A stretch of 64,000 nt of DNA. It comes from Cyclina sinensis. Lineage: Eukaryota; Mollusca; Bivalvia; Venerida; Veneridae. The DNA lies in NCBI GenBank assembly GCA_012932295.1, contig JAAONU010000001.1:19840120-19904119 (forward strand), in the 5' to 3' direction. Below the pieces are notes generated by a model. It made no database searches and was not told the origin of the DNA. It saw nothing but the letters and a program-made list of their open reading frames with translations. Within the stretch, counting starts at the first letter, position 1; each line of letters opens with the position of its first letter. Position numbers and translations under genes: made by a program. Positions 37,101 to 52,100 of this stretch are shown here, in pieces.

Positions 37101-40100
37101 TGGTAGACATCTTTCTTCGGTTCATTCTTTGATTGTCTACAAGGACCACATTTGAAATAAGGGATCACCCCTTTTCTTGTGTTATCTTGGTACTGAAGTG
37201 CAAGACATGGTTAATGTTCATGTATGCATTTTATTTAATATTTTATTTAATGCAAGAGAGTATAAATTTGTTCTAGAAGCAAAGAATTTGTCATTTTTTA
37301 TATAAAAAAGACAAAGGAATACCCTAGGAAATAATTCAGCCACCTTTTGTTCAGTTTCAAATGGCTTTGAAGACTGGGCAAGACTTGAGCCTTTTTCGTC
37401 TAATCACAAGTCTTCTTAATTGAAAGGACAAAGATACCTTATTAATAATTGTGTTCCCTAAAGAATTAACTGTTTGTCTTTGAATGAAATTTTTGATGTC
37501 TTAACTGTTTATAAATTTTCAAAGAAATAAACCAATAAATCCTTCTCTGCTGTATAAAGAGCAGTTGAGCCTTGTGCTTGAGAATTACCTTTTTTTGTGA
37601 CAAAAAATCACCTTAACATAATTTTTACATTATTTCTACTAACAGGTACACATACAATAGCTTGATTGTATGCTGTCAGTCCATTAACTAATTATCTTTC
37701 ATCAAGTCACTCATCTTTAATTGATTTTAATTGTTCTAATTCTTACCAGACTTAGAACATGACAGGTGCGGGGCACATGCCTTTATTGTCTATCCCCCGC
37801 GATAGACAGCTGTACAGTTATTATGTGTCTGTAGGTTTATTATACTTAGTAGATATTACTTTGATATTAAAGACATGTAGTTACACATTTGTCATATCAG
37901 AGACAAACTTGAAACAGGCTATTGTTGTAAAAAGTTGTGTGGTCGTAAATTGCATATTAGTCGATATCATGGACCTTTACCTTATTATATGAGTTCAATA
38001 AGCTATCAGCTGTTTGCAGTTTGAGAAGCTCTTAAACGTAGTAACAGCAAATGCGGCGAAAATTCTTTGCCAGGAAGTATTGTCCTATAGAATCGACAGA
38101 ATCTGTACTGACCCATTTTGAAATAAATTTGACACATTTAAAGACTGTGAGCTATAAAAATGAAGGAGTGATCAACACTAAGATAAAGTATATGTGTCAT
38201 TGTACGATTATTTATTTTCTCATCAAATTTTCCTGATACAGAACTTTGGCTCCCAAAAATACAACGTTGTATTAAATCTCCTGATCCAGTATTAAAGCGA
38301 CTGACTCACAGAATTTTGCTGAAATTTTTTTTCTTTAAAATTTAAGAGAATTTAATATACTATGAAAAAAACATAATATAATGCTTCTATACACCATGAA
38401 AACTGAAAAAAAAGTTTTGACTTAACCAGGATTCGAACCCACGACCTTTCGGTCAGTAAAATAAAGAGCGACGATCTAAACCACTGAGCCACAGCGCCAA
38501 CTTATAAGATGGCGTCAGAATTAATGTTATATCTAAAGTATCTACCCCGTGACTAATGGGGTAAAGTTTTTTCCGATAAAAGTGTGTAAAACTTTATATT
38601 TTGATGTTTTTCTGTATCAAAAAATGAATCAGTAACTTAGTTTAAATATGTTCTTCACAATTACAGCAAAAATTTCAAGATGTAAGAACATTTTCTTTTT
38701 TTTTCATCGTCAGCCCATCTGTGAGTCAGTCGCTTTAATATTAATTGACAGTCCCTGTCTAAGTTATCTTGTAGCCACAATATAGCCAAGAGGAAGTTGG
38801 CTTAATGTAATTTAGATAAAAAGGCAGTCTCTATTAAGATGCAACAGCTGGTTTGAAGAAAATATGATACACCCTGTATGACAATATTTGAAGACATGAT
38901 ATAGTAATTAAGATGCATAGTAAGATTGTAGATTACAAATGAATGTTTTATCAAGTAAAGTCTGTTACATTACCTCAACAAAATGTCATAGCAAATTCTG
39001 TGAAAATTGACACTGAATTTAATAATATAAAACCACTTTTAAAAACTGCTACCTATATACAACTGTGTGACATTATACTGTCAGTATGGCTATGGTAAGT
39101 GGTTTAAGGGAATCAGCTTTCTAGGAAGGAGGTTGAAGGTTCAAGTCCTGCTGGGATTGATCTAACAGTGCCAGCTCGTTAAGAAGCGTTACCTATCCCT
39201 TGTCCACCTGGTGACTGCAGCCTGCAATAAAGAACCATGGTATTAGTTTGTTTTGAATAGAGGTGTCCTTTGAGTCTCAAAGGTTGGTCCTTTCAGTAGG
39301 GGGTCACAGTAATTATACAAGCACTTTACTCTTTTATCTTTTTAAATAAGGTCATCATCACAAATTTTAAAAAAAATCATCAAATTTCTTAAATTTATAC
39401 TTTTTTTTTTTACATACTCGTGAGCCTAATGATCATCTACAATATTTCATTTCAACATCTTGGTGAGAGTGTCTTGGGTCACGGATAGTATTATAACGTG
39501 TCATCGGAGCATGTCTTTTCCCAGTTGCTGGGTGGTTATTTTATTCTGACTTTTGTCACTAATACAACACTTTTTCTTGTGCATGTTAAATTTGAAAACT
39601 GGTGTAAATTTTCAGATCTCTCATCAAAGTCATGTTTATTTACTAGTTCACACTGAACGCTGTCATTTTTATGTTAAATTTAAAGATTTCCTCGATGTCA
39701 GGAAGGTATTTACGTTAAAATTCAGCAGCTCATAAATCAGGAGGACTTTTATTGAAAAGTGGACAGTAAAATATCAAAGATTGTTGACAAGAGCTGCTTA
39801 AATAAAGACCATGTTGTTATCTCTTGATCGCCATGGGAGGGAAGGAAATGTCTGTTTTCCAAACTTAAGATTTATGGAGATTTTGAAAATTTGAACAATT
39901 GATTTTTTCATTTAATTTGACATACACACCTCAGTGGTTAAAATTGGAGGTGACTCCACAAGTAAAAACCAGAAAATTAAGTTAGTTTGCATCCTATATC
40001 AAGTTGCAATGTAGGAAATTTATGGTAAAAAATATTTAAGTTGAAGGAAAATTTACAATGTTTTGCTAATTTTCAGAATTTTAAAACATACTAAAAATTA

Positions 40101-43100
40101 CTATGTTGTAAAACATTAAAAAGTTCTAGAAGATAAGTTTAATATTTTGAGGGGTGAAAGCACAAAGGTTCTAAATGACATTATATAAAAAACCCGTAGC
40201 CTGCTAAATTTCTAAAATGGACTTGTCCATCTTTCAATTTGGGCAATGCCATGTACTATTTATAGAAGTACAAGTTGTAAAACAACTCACTTAATACTGA
40301 ACAGTGCAGACCATGATCAGACTACACAGATGTGCAAGCTGATCATGGTCTGCACTGGTCACAAGGGCAAACACAATAGTGATTACAACAGGACCAATTT
40401 TATTTCAGTTTTTATACTTGCTTAACAATTTGTTTACATAGATAATTCTTCATGTGAGAAAATTACCCTCGATAGTGCTTCACCTTTTACATGTCATCAA
40501 AAACAGGGAATTTATCTGATATAGTATCATAATTAGATATTTACATAATAAATTTATCATTTAAGGTGCAACATCTTGTATCCTCATTTCATTGGCTCTT
40601 TGAGAAAGTAGTAATTTATACTAAGCAACCAGTCTGTTGCAGTTTTCAATCATTTTCTCCAATCTGCATTTTGTTTTCTCCCTTCCTCATTCAGGTAATT
40701 TGACCTATCTGCAACCAGCCTTCACATATCTGTCATCTTTGCAATATGCAGTCATAATTAACAATTTATTGTTCAATCTGTTGCATTTGTAGGTCCTAAG
40801 TCTAAATTGCAGTTCTGTTGATACTCATTTGTCTTGTTTGCAACTGTTTGCCCCGTCGGCTACTGTTTCTCCTATATTGTTTTCATTTGTCTTGTTTGCA
40901 ACTGTTTGCCCCTTTGGCTACTGTTTCTCCTATATTGTTCTCATTTGTCTTGTTTGCAACTGTTTGCCCCGTTGGCTACTGTTTCTCCTAAATTGTTCTC
41001 ATTTGTTGTGTTTGCAACTGTTTGCCCCGTTGGCTACTGTTTCCACTATATTGTTCTCATTTGTCGTGTTTGCAACTGTTTGCCCCGTCGGCTACTGTTT
41101 CTCCTAAATTGTTCTCATTTGTCTTGTTTGCAACTGTTTGCCCCGTCGGCTACTGTTTCTCCTAAATTGTTCTCATTTGTCGTGTTTGCAACTGTTTGCC
41201 CGGTCGGCTACTGTTTCTCCTAAATTGTTCTCATTTGTCGTGTTTGCAACTGTTTGCCCTGTCGGCTACTGTTTCTGCTAAATTGTTCTCATTTGTCGTG
41301 TTTGCAACTGTTTGCCCCGTCGGCTACTGTTTCTCCTATATTGTTCTCATTTGTCTTGTTTGCAACTGTTTGCCCCGTCGGCTACTGTTTCTCCTAAATT
41401 GTTCTCATTTGTCTTGTTTGCAACTGTTTGCCCCGTCGGCTACTGTTTCTCCTAAATTGTTCTCATTTGTTGTGTTTGCAACTGTTTGCCCTGTTGGCTA
41501 CTGTTTCTCCTATAATTTTCTGTTCTGCTACTTCCTGTAACTATTTCTCCTCCTTGCAACTGTTTACCCCATTTGCTACTGTTTCTCCTATAATCTTCTG
41601 TTCTGCCTCTGTAACTATTTGTCCTCCTTGCAGCTGCATGACTCTATTCTCATAATTAGTAGATGAGAATGATCATGTGAATAGATTCAGGAAAGTTTAA
41701 AAACTTTTTAGTTAAAGCTATGCAGGATATAATGTGAGTCATCCATAATCACCAGGTAGATTAATTGAATAATGTCCTTTTTTGGTAACATAATCTGGCA
41801 TGTATTTTGTGTGTGCATTGAAAATTTCTTTGATGTTCATGGGGTGGTGCTGTCTCTTTATAACCAAATTTGTAAAGGTAGAAAAAGGCATGGTTGTGTT
41901 CATGCAAGTTTTAAAAATGCATTTACGAAAGAACATCACCTAAAGGTGTAATTGACGGGTGTTGCATGACATGTTACAATTAATACCCACAGGCTGCCCA
42001 ATTATCTACTAGGGTGTTGATTATTGTATTACTGACAGTATAGTTGTTTTTTTTTCACATGATACCATTCAGGATGATACAAGCAACAGTTCTTGTTCGG
42101 GAGAATGCTAAATATATCAAAATCAAAGGACTGAAAGTGCTGAATTGTTGGTAATAGCATGCCAGGTAATCTGAAATGAATATTTTTGTAAGAACATGTG
42201 AAAATGTAAAATAAAATCACATTAAAATCTTAGTAGTAGATAATATTAGCAAAATTACAAAAATATCATGGTAAAAACTGCAAATCAGTTTACAAAATAC
42301 AAAATGATGCCCTTAAAATTTGAACACAATCATGATAAAATTTTGATTGCTAAAAATCTTTTTAGCTGACAGTATTATTTTATGTAAAATCATTTTCTGA
42401 GCTGGAAAATGTTTCACTGCTATTACCGGTAATCTGTTATGATAATTTGGATGCCTAGATGCCCCACTCATACCTGTGACCATGTATATCAGTACTTGTA
42501 ACACTGATTGCAGCCTGATGGAACAGATTGTAAATTAAATATTCTCTTAAGAAATGCTGAAAGTTTGTACTTTCAAAGTGCTTTGGTGACCACCAAAGCT
42601 TACTTTTCACTGAAAAAAAAATTCTTTGATAATTTGTGTAATTAACATTCCATCAACTGTATACCTTTTTTAACCAGTGTTACCTTACGATATGAACATT
42701 GAGATCCACAATATCCAAAAAAACCTTTCATCAAATGGCCATCGCTTTTCATTGCATGCACAAACTGAAAGAACATCTTTTTGACACTTGGTAAACTGCT
42801 CCATTATGTCTCTGTTTCAAGGCAAACTTAATCTGTTAACAAAGTAAAGTCATTAATTAAACCATTCAAAATCATTTCAGTGCCCTGTTTATTTTTTGCT
42901 GTTACAGATTACTCATATAGTTATTAAAAGGTTTGTCGTAAAAGGTCTTTCAAACTGTACGACCTTGCTGTAGAGGTGGCAAACCATTTCCATACATTGT
43001 GTCACTTTTGAAATAGTGCTGGTTTTCATACAGTAGTATAATCAGTTATTATTGCTTTTAATGTTCACCAGGGGTCATAAAAGGTGTAAATAAATTTATC

Positions 43101-46100
43101 AACTTCGATCGGCAATGGTGTAATACAAAACATTTTACAGTAGCAATCATTCTTTGCATGTAACGTTTGAATAAGAAAGGTGAAATGTACTGAAAGCACG
43201 TAATTATGTTGAAATTGCACAATTAGGACTATGAGGCCTTTATTGCTTTTAAAAAAATTAAGATATTTTTCAATACTAGAGACTGGGATCTTTTAAACTT
43301 GGCAAGTGCATCCAAAATTTAAGCAGCCAATTACAATATTATTCAGGTTTATGAGATGGAGCTTGTGGGTAGAGCATGGTTCCTGTGTGAGTGCCATGGA
43401 TTTAAATCCCATCAGTGATGATTTTTCACAAGTTCATCCTTGTTGGCCTTGTGGTTAGTGCGTATGTTAACAGATCATTAGACCGCAGATTGATCCCCAT
43501 TAAAGGCCTACCCAAATATGACCATAATTGTTTAATAGGACATTATCAACTGCGTGGAGTTCACTCAACATGCTCCCTATGCCTTCTTTCAACATCTGTA
43601 ATAGTTGGAAAGTCAAAGCTGACATCAGCAACAGAAGCTAAATATTAATTTGCAAGAATGAAGTCATTCAAAAATAAATAAATGCAACTTGAATTTGCTT
43701 TTTATCAGCCCATATTTTTTTTTGTAGAATTGTATCTTTTTGTTTTACATTATGTTTCATTCATAAACATACAGCAGGATTCATCAGTTATTGCATGATA
43801 CACAAATTTCATCCTTCAACACCAGCTAAACTGACATTATCACTACTCACAGTACACTATGGTATAAGATAATTACATGTGATTATATGACCTGCATGTA
43901 GAGATCATATATATTTTCGAAAAGTCGTGCCGAAAATATAACTTATGTCATGAATTTTCAACTGTAAGATAAAAAAAAATGATAAGTTACTATTACTAAT
44001 AAATTTATATTCTCTATCTATTTCCTTATTTATTTACCAGTGCTGACTAAACTCATAATAAGTATTGAGATTAATTGACAGTTATAGCTAAACTGTAATT
44101 GATAATTATTGCAGATATAAAATTAATGAAAGAGATTTATATTTATAACAGGCATATTGGCTGACTTGCTTGAAGTTGACTTTTAAATAGTGTCTAACCT
44201 ATCTGATTGAAGTGAACATAGTTTAAGCCCAACAACTGACCTGAACCCTCAGGTATGAGACAGTTGGTTCTTTCAAATATACTTCATATCAGGAGAAGAG
44301 ACGAATTTCTTTGATAGTATATCGGTACTAAGCTTGCAAGGAATTACAGATAGGTAAACTTTCCACAAAACTGTTTCATTAAAGAAGCTGTACATGTTAA
44401 TTCTGTTAAAGGCACTTAAGAACTGGTAAAAGCAAATCGACTGAAACAACAAACTTGCATTATGCATACTGTTACCAGTTACCTATGGTATGCATTCCAT
44501 ACAACTACATTGTCAATAAATAGAGTGATACAGAATGGATAGAACATGGATTTCCGAGGATGAATGCATACTGTCCCTGCTTTATCCTGAAAGAGCCTAG
44601 AAATTGAATACAGCTGATGATCAATTTGAATTTTAATGTGCATAATTTGATATGTTGATCCAGACAGAAAAATCATACTTTAAACAAAATCATAAATTAT
44701 GTACAGGTGTAATGTCCGTAAATGATTTGCTAAATAGGGTAGAAAGTGGTAAATTTCCCTCCTCCATGACTTTCTATTGAAAGCAAGTGTAATAATTCAT
44801 ATAAATGTTTTTAAAAGAAATTAAAATGGTATATTAAATGAGGTTTGAAATTATACTTGATATGGTTTAGATGTCGTGAAGTGCGTAACTTCTAATGGTA
44901 CAACTGCATGTAATAAACAAATTTGATGCTTCATGTCTTATTTTACTGTCTTGGTGTATAAAAACCTTCTGTTGTGCTTAAACACATCGTGATGTAACAG
45001 TGCATGCATTTAAGTCAGAACAAAAGTTTATATATAAATTAAATTAATTCAAATAAGTGTGAAGCATAAACTTTATTAACATAACATGAATAACATATTA
45101 CTCCTTAATTTAACTGTAGAGTTACTTTTTTTTTTTACTTTTTGTTTACCGAACAATTAATCAAGTATTGAGGCTGCACCAAGAATCCAAGTTGAGTCAG
45201 ACTCGCTTGTTTTTTTACAAAACTTAGTATTGGCCACTCTGATAGAAGTTTTAAATTTGAATTTCTCTAGTTCAATTGTCTGAATTAAGGCTAATTGTAT
45301 CTGTTATATGATTGTTTTTAAGTATACAACAACAATTGCTTTTCTTTGTCGCTATTTGAGAATGTAAATCTTGTTCATTATTATCCTCGGCCTTTTTATT
45401 GCCCAACACATTTTCAGCCTGTGTCATATCTCGGTAAAGAAATTTATATTAAAAGGTCATGCAAAAGGTTATATTACGTATTGCGTGAGATTTATTTTTT
45501 TTTGCGGTATTTTCATTATCCAAAATACTTTGCATTCCATGGATAGTATTCGATAAAATAAGTGTCACAAATAGACAGAAAATCACTTTGTTATATTGCT
45601 TTTACCACTTATACATACGGTAACAATTTATGGACCTGTATAATGATAACTTTTTATACTTATTGCTTTTATATATAAAGATCATTTCACTGAGTATAGT
45701 GATCATCATATTTTAGTAGAAAAATGTAAATGATACTCAATAGTGACAACAGAAGGCAGAAAAACTAATAAATTGTAATAAAATTCTCTAATGAAACAAA
45801 AAAATGTAAAATTGGTTACTTTGAACTTTTTGTTTTTTCTTTTCCTTTGTAGTTAAGCTTTATAACTTTATTTTTAAATTTGAACTTACAATTTAATAAA
45901 AAAGGAAGATAGTCTGTTTATATTTTTAAGTGTGTCAGTATTTTAAATAACTCAATTTATAATTATCCAAATCTAAGATTTATTTCGGCTGGATAGCTTA
46001 TGACTGTGAGCTACTAGATTTGATTAATAAATGTATTATACAGTAAGTCAAATACAGCACAGTCATTAGGCATGTTTTGGAAAGCAAATCGTATTAGAAT

Positions 46101-49100
46101 GATAAGTTCTCCGGTGATCATATTGGGAGTTTTAATATTATTTTATTCAATTTTATGCCTAGAATATATCGGATGTTGTTATTTTGCACTCCTAGAGTTT
46201 GGTAATTTTCTCAGGGTCTGTCTAGGAACTTGTGCTTACTCGTTTCTTAATAAATAGTTGCCTAATTATTATTCAGTCTTGAAAAAAGGCCTTGCTTTAT
46301 ATTAAACAAAAGGCTTACTTCTTAACGTGGCATGGAGCTTCTTTAAAATTCTCTTGTTAATTAAAAACACACTAAATAGGGAAGATAAAGATTCGGAAGT
46401 CTAAATATTCACTCTAGACAGTTTTTTACCCAATGTCATAATATCCTTACATTGTGAAATTTCTGGTATTTTGTAAAATAATCTTAAAGTTTCAGTTTAC
46501 ATTCTTTTTGGGTTCAGGTTTTCATTGAAAACTAAAAATATCTTTGATTTCATTGTGTGTGTATTTGAAACTGCACTTCCTCATGTCTCACTTTGGGCAT
46601 ACAAATTAGGCATTTGAAAAAAATGATAAGAATGTTTAATTTAAATAATTGAAGTAAGTAAAAGCATTCTTTACAGATAACAGCTCAATAATGAGATGTA
46701 TGTAGACACACTAAATTAGATCGAGGATAATTGAAATTCCTTCTGGTGGATGCCTGGTTATTTTGTATTTGTTTATAATAACATTTAACAAGGGATACAC
46801 AGGCAAATAAATGCCCAAAAAATTAAAACTGATATTATTTGCTCAAATCACGTTCAATATGAAGAACTTTAAATTCCCAGTATGTTTGTAGTGAAATGCA
46901 GGCTTGAACGTAAATATTTGAATGTTCTTTAACAGTAAGTAAAATGTGAACGAAATCACTGAGTTATTTATAATTAGGTCACGTGACAAAAACAACCAAT
47001 CGTCGTTTCTCTTGGGTTGCTTTTTGCAGTAGATCACGTGACAGGTACTTCAACAGTCCAATAATTCAGTCTGCGAAATTTAGTGCGAAATCTTAATTTT
47101 CTATCTAGACCCACATTGGTCAAGTTAGGAAACCACCCGGTTTTTCATTTAAAAAGAGGAAATCTTTGTTATTTGGACTGATCATTGTATTTATTTCTAT
47201 CACATTTATAGTATATTGATGGAAGAAATGAGGAAGAAAGCATAAAAGTTTTGCCTGTTTATCCCTTTAAGATGCTAAATGTCAGATGACTTTTTTACAT
47301 TGAGAAAAATGGTACCAGGACTTGATAAGCATAAGAAAGTTAAGACATATCCTCTCATGTGGAAGTCATGTTAGGAATGATTACATTTGCTATTTTATGT
47401 TACCTTGATTGAGTCTGGTCATGCGTTTGAGATTTGCTACAGTAACCTTGCCAAGACTCTGACTTCGGGAAAATGTTTGGTTATGTACTTTAAAGATAGG
47501 AGTCTGTATAGTTTACTTGTTCTTTCCAGGAAAAATGCAAAATTTATCTCCCCTTCCTTCACTGCTGACAATCAGATAAGAATTAGAGATATACATTGTA
47601 TTATGTTTTGTTTTGAAATGTGAAGTTATTTATCCTTTTAAAGTTTGAAAATTCATAGCTGGCTAAGTTATTGTTGTACAGTTGAAATGAGATTGAAAGA
47701 ATCATTAAATGCAGTGGTGAGAATTATGGTGCATTATCATTAAATGAAAACAATCTTTCTTTAGTCCATGTTCGTAGGAATGAAAGATTTATTGTACAAT
47801 GAAAACTACAAAAAATAAGATTCTTAAAAAAAATTATCAAGTCTGACTCTGATTACATGCATTATGTTGTCTTTTCTAGTTGCCTTCTAGTATACATTGC
47901 ATTGTAGACTGTGTCAATGCAAAGATTTAGTATCATTAAGATACAAGTAGCTTGTTATACTCCTAAAAATAATGCACCTTCTGTTTAATTTCCAGCCAGC
48001 GGTGTTGGACAATCTAGTCAGTTCCATGAAATATGTCCTTACAGGAATGGGTTTACTTCGAGTCAACCTGGAAAGCCCGAAAAACAGGGTAAGCATTTTT
48101 CCATTTTTACATGTTATCTCTTAAAGTGTTTTGTGATGTATTTAGTGTGTGCAGCACTTCACTAAAAAGCATTCATTTTGAAAATTCTCTTAAAGATAAG
48201 TGAATGAAACATTTGTTTTAAATTTTTTGATATGGTAAAATTTTGTCATGTATATTTGAAAAATGTAACAATATGTGCTTTATCCCAGTAGTTTTACTGA
48301 TAAGATAAAACAGGATTTGCCTAAAAACTTTTGTGTAAACAGCGAGTTATTCATGAAAGGTCTGTTTCTTAATCCCCTTAAAACTGTAAATTTGGTATTT
48401 TTAAGTCTTTAAAAAAAGTTGGGTTGGGTTTATTGCTATTAACACTTTTGTCCGGAGCATAACTCCAACACAAGTTCATAAAAAAAAGAGTGCATCTTGG
48501 AAAAGACCACCCAGAGCTGGATTGAAACTTGGGTCTTCCTGCCTGGAAAAGAAACCCACTAACCACTGAGCCAAAGAATCCATTCCCTAATTAACAAACT
48601 TGTCAGAGGTTGTATTTATACAATTATAGGTAGGAGAACACTGGGTCCGTACTCTTGAGAAAGTCCTTATTTAACATGACAAATGGTAATGGTCATGCAA
48701 TGTTTTGTGTCAGAAATCTTGAAATATCTTTTTTTTGTATAATTACTAAGTCCAGGGGGGTGATTATCTTGGATGAGCCTCCATCTTATGAACATTAAAG
48801 TTCCAAACAGACAGATGCATTGCATCTTGGAAAAGATCACCTCAGATTTTAACTCAGATCTGCCAGCATCGAAAACCAATGCTCTAACGTAACTGAGTCA
48901 AAGAATCAATTCCCTGACAGTTTTCAGAGGTTGTATTTATACAATTACGGGCCAGTGGGCACTGGTCAGTAACAAATTGAATTTGTTAAAACATTACAAA
49001 ATGAGTAAGAGAATTAATAGGAAGTGCATTGTACAGGGGCCATAACTCTGTCTTCCCCCATGCATGAATTATTTCCCTTTTTATATACTTTGCTTGTCTA

Positions 49101-52100
49101 TAGTGTAAAAATCTCCAGAAGTTAAGGGAATTATTTCATATTGCATACAACGATTATATTGTTTCTATAATTGTTATTTTCCTGTGTTTGGAGTATATAT
49201 TGAAAGGAATCCTTTGGTTTTAATAAATTCATGTGCAGAAAATAACTGAAAAAAAACAAGCAGTTTTGTTTATAGCTCAAACACTGATAGAGAACATGAA
49301 GAGGAAGATTTTCAGAGCAGTGTGCAAGAATCATTACATATTTGAAATGCCCCCTTCCCCTGCCCCCAATTAGTATATTTCTTTATAATGTTTTTAATTC
49401 ACATCTCTGGAAAATAACTAATTGATTTCATCGATATTTCACAGTATCTCTGCCATATAGGTGGGGATATTATAATGATTTTCATATGTTATCATATCAT
49501 TACCCCACAACTGTTTCACTGAATTGCCATAGCATATGTGAAAAACTCCAGTGATTTACTTGAAACTTCACACGAAAATACATAACATTCTGTGGAGGTG
49601 CATTATCCAAGACCCATAACTGTATTTTCCATTGCTTTTTATCTGTCTCGTATTATGCTGCATTTCCTTTGACAGCAAGGGGATAGCCATTAAAATGTGT
49701 TGAATTGCATCCAATGATGATGCCTTATGTTAAATGCAGGATTAATCTGGCAATGATCCTTCATTTTAGATTCATGCCCAGGTGATACTCACATGTAACA
49801 ACAGTTTCGACCACAACAGGAATATGTTACCTGAAGTAAGTCGAGCTCTCAAGTCCCTGTGGCATGATAAGGGAGTGAGGACAGCTGTGGCCAGAGGTTA
49901 CGAGTATGAACTCAATGACTCAGCCATATAGTAAGTGTTACTGATTTCACAAAATGGTTTTATAGTTGTATGTCTGTTAATTTTTTTACTGCTGTCTGGC
50001 AGAGATAGGCTTCTCATTCAATGTTTAGTTGCTTAATGCAACAGAACCAATAGACGAGATGAGACAGTTTAACCCAGAACTGAATGCAAGCATGGCTTCA
50101 ACACAGTCATATAAGTCAATAATCAGAGATTAAAATGCTTAAAGAAATTGAAATGTCTTTGTCATAGGCATAAATGTTAAAATGAATTGACGTAATACGT
50201 CAATTGATACTATATATGATACAAATATCCATTTCAGTTACTTTGAAAATATGGAAAGGATTTGCTCACCAAAGTTTATTCCTACAGCAAGAGATGTGCT
50301 GAGGGCAAGAGTACGAACGACTGGTGTCATTGAGACATGCTTTCAGATGAAAGGCTGTGTGTTCAGGTAAAGATGCCCTAATCAAACCTCAAACAATATC
50401 CTTAGTAAACATTGTTTATACCTCCTTTATAATTACTCATTTGCAATGTAAGTGTCTATCTTAATGTTTGAAAACATTTGATTTGACAAAAAGTAAAGCT
50501 ATGCATATTTATATAGAAGAAAAACACTTTTTATTCTGGCATTTGTACACATTTAAATGATCCTGAGGCTGAAGACAGATTCATTTGATTAAATGTTTGA
50601 CATTGTATAGGCCACAGGGTATGTATTGAAATAAGATACAGAAAAGATGTGAAATGGATTAGTAAGTTAGGGTTGAAAATAACGGTCATATTGTTAAAAA
50701 CTTTCTGTGATTTGTGAAGATTTTAAAGCTATCAAAACAGTTAGAAATAGTTTAAAGCAGCAACAACATTTCAGATAAATGCCAGATTTTGTCAAGATTT
50801 GATAGTTGTTTCATATCCAGATAATTGTCTCATTCTGCTTTCACCAGAATTGAAACCCATGCTCTTTCGGTCAGTTAAAATAATGGGCAGCCACCTATGC
50901 CACTGAGCCATTGAGACTAGTTGTTGAAAGTTTTCAAAATCAGTAAAATAGATTTTACTGATTACAGTGTATAAACTTTATCTTGTGATGTGTTTCTGTA
51001 ACAAAATATACGTCAGTAACTTAGTTTGATATGTTCTTCACAATTACAGCTAGAATTTCCAGATGTATAACAATTTTCTTTTTTTTTTGCATCAATGACC
51101 CATCTTTCTGTGGAAGGATCATATAACAAGAACTAAAATGTTTTAGATTAAGAACAAATAAGTTTTATTTATGCTGAAACTGCACAAGGAAATGATACCG
51201 GCAAAATTATAATATCCTATCTCATTCCCAACACATTTAGTTCAGTTTCTACAAGATTTAGTACCAGGTTTGACACAATCATAGTTTCAGTTGAATTAGG
51301 TCTGCAAGAAACCCGATTCTTCAAATTGTCGAGGAACTAGTTTATTTTTGAACTGTTGCAGTTTGTGTTGTACTAGATTATTTTTGGACTTCCGTAGCAA
51401 AAAGAACTGAAAGGGCAGAAGAATGTTTATTGTGGTACACAGTTACTTTATTCCATTGTATTTTGTTCAATTTGGGTTACAACTGTAGCTGCCGACATAA
51501 AATATTTATGCTAGATTTCCCCTGAGTGAGTGGACAAATCTAAATTTCAGTTAAATGAAATTAAGTAGGCAATTTTCTTCAGTTTTTATGTTATCAGAGT
51601 GTCAAATTTCATAATTTATTGACAGAAAAGTGAACACCTGTTTTCACAAGATTTAAGTGTCTCTTGATTTTAACAGGCTTGTTTTTTTTTTTCATTTTGT
51701 TCACCAGCAAAAGATTGCTTTAATTTATGCTTTTATTAGCAGTACTTACTACATGATCCAATGACTGTCTTGCGTTACAAACAAATTCTTATTGTACTTT
51801 TATTGTTAAAATTACAGGGTAATGATAAAGTAATAAAAATTGATAAACTTTTGGTGTGACTTTAGACAAAGTAGTTATAATCATATTTAAGAAAACAACT
51901 ATGACAACAACAACAAACAAATGCTATGGGTTGTGGCCAACAGTAAGTTGTAAAATTGCAGGTACTTTAAACAGTGCTGTATATATTCATTAGTACAATA
52001 CACAGAGACTTAAACAAATCAGTTGAAAAATAAAAAGATTAATAAATTCTGCACATTAAGCAAGACTCAGAAGCTAAAACTTCTCTATGTTTCTGAAGTT

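Larger units (their letters stand above)
37075..47995 (+). other. G-alpha intron 2 (10.9 kb)
   Basis: It contains the tRNA-bearing MITE (38290-38740), SINE-like sequences at 39075 and 43350, a hairpin repeat at 40190 and the 58-bp minisatellite. Two CACGTG boxes lie near 47 kb. No gene is supported in the rest. Confidence 0.8.

Noticed and set aside
40829..41655. Several Cys/Leu-rich plus-strand frames of 75-129 codons
   Set aside because: They are the three readings of the 58-bp minisatellite; 58 is not a multiple of three and the frames have no independent support.
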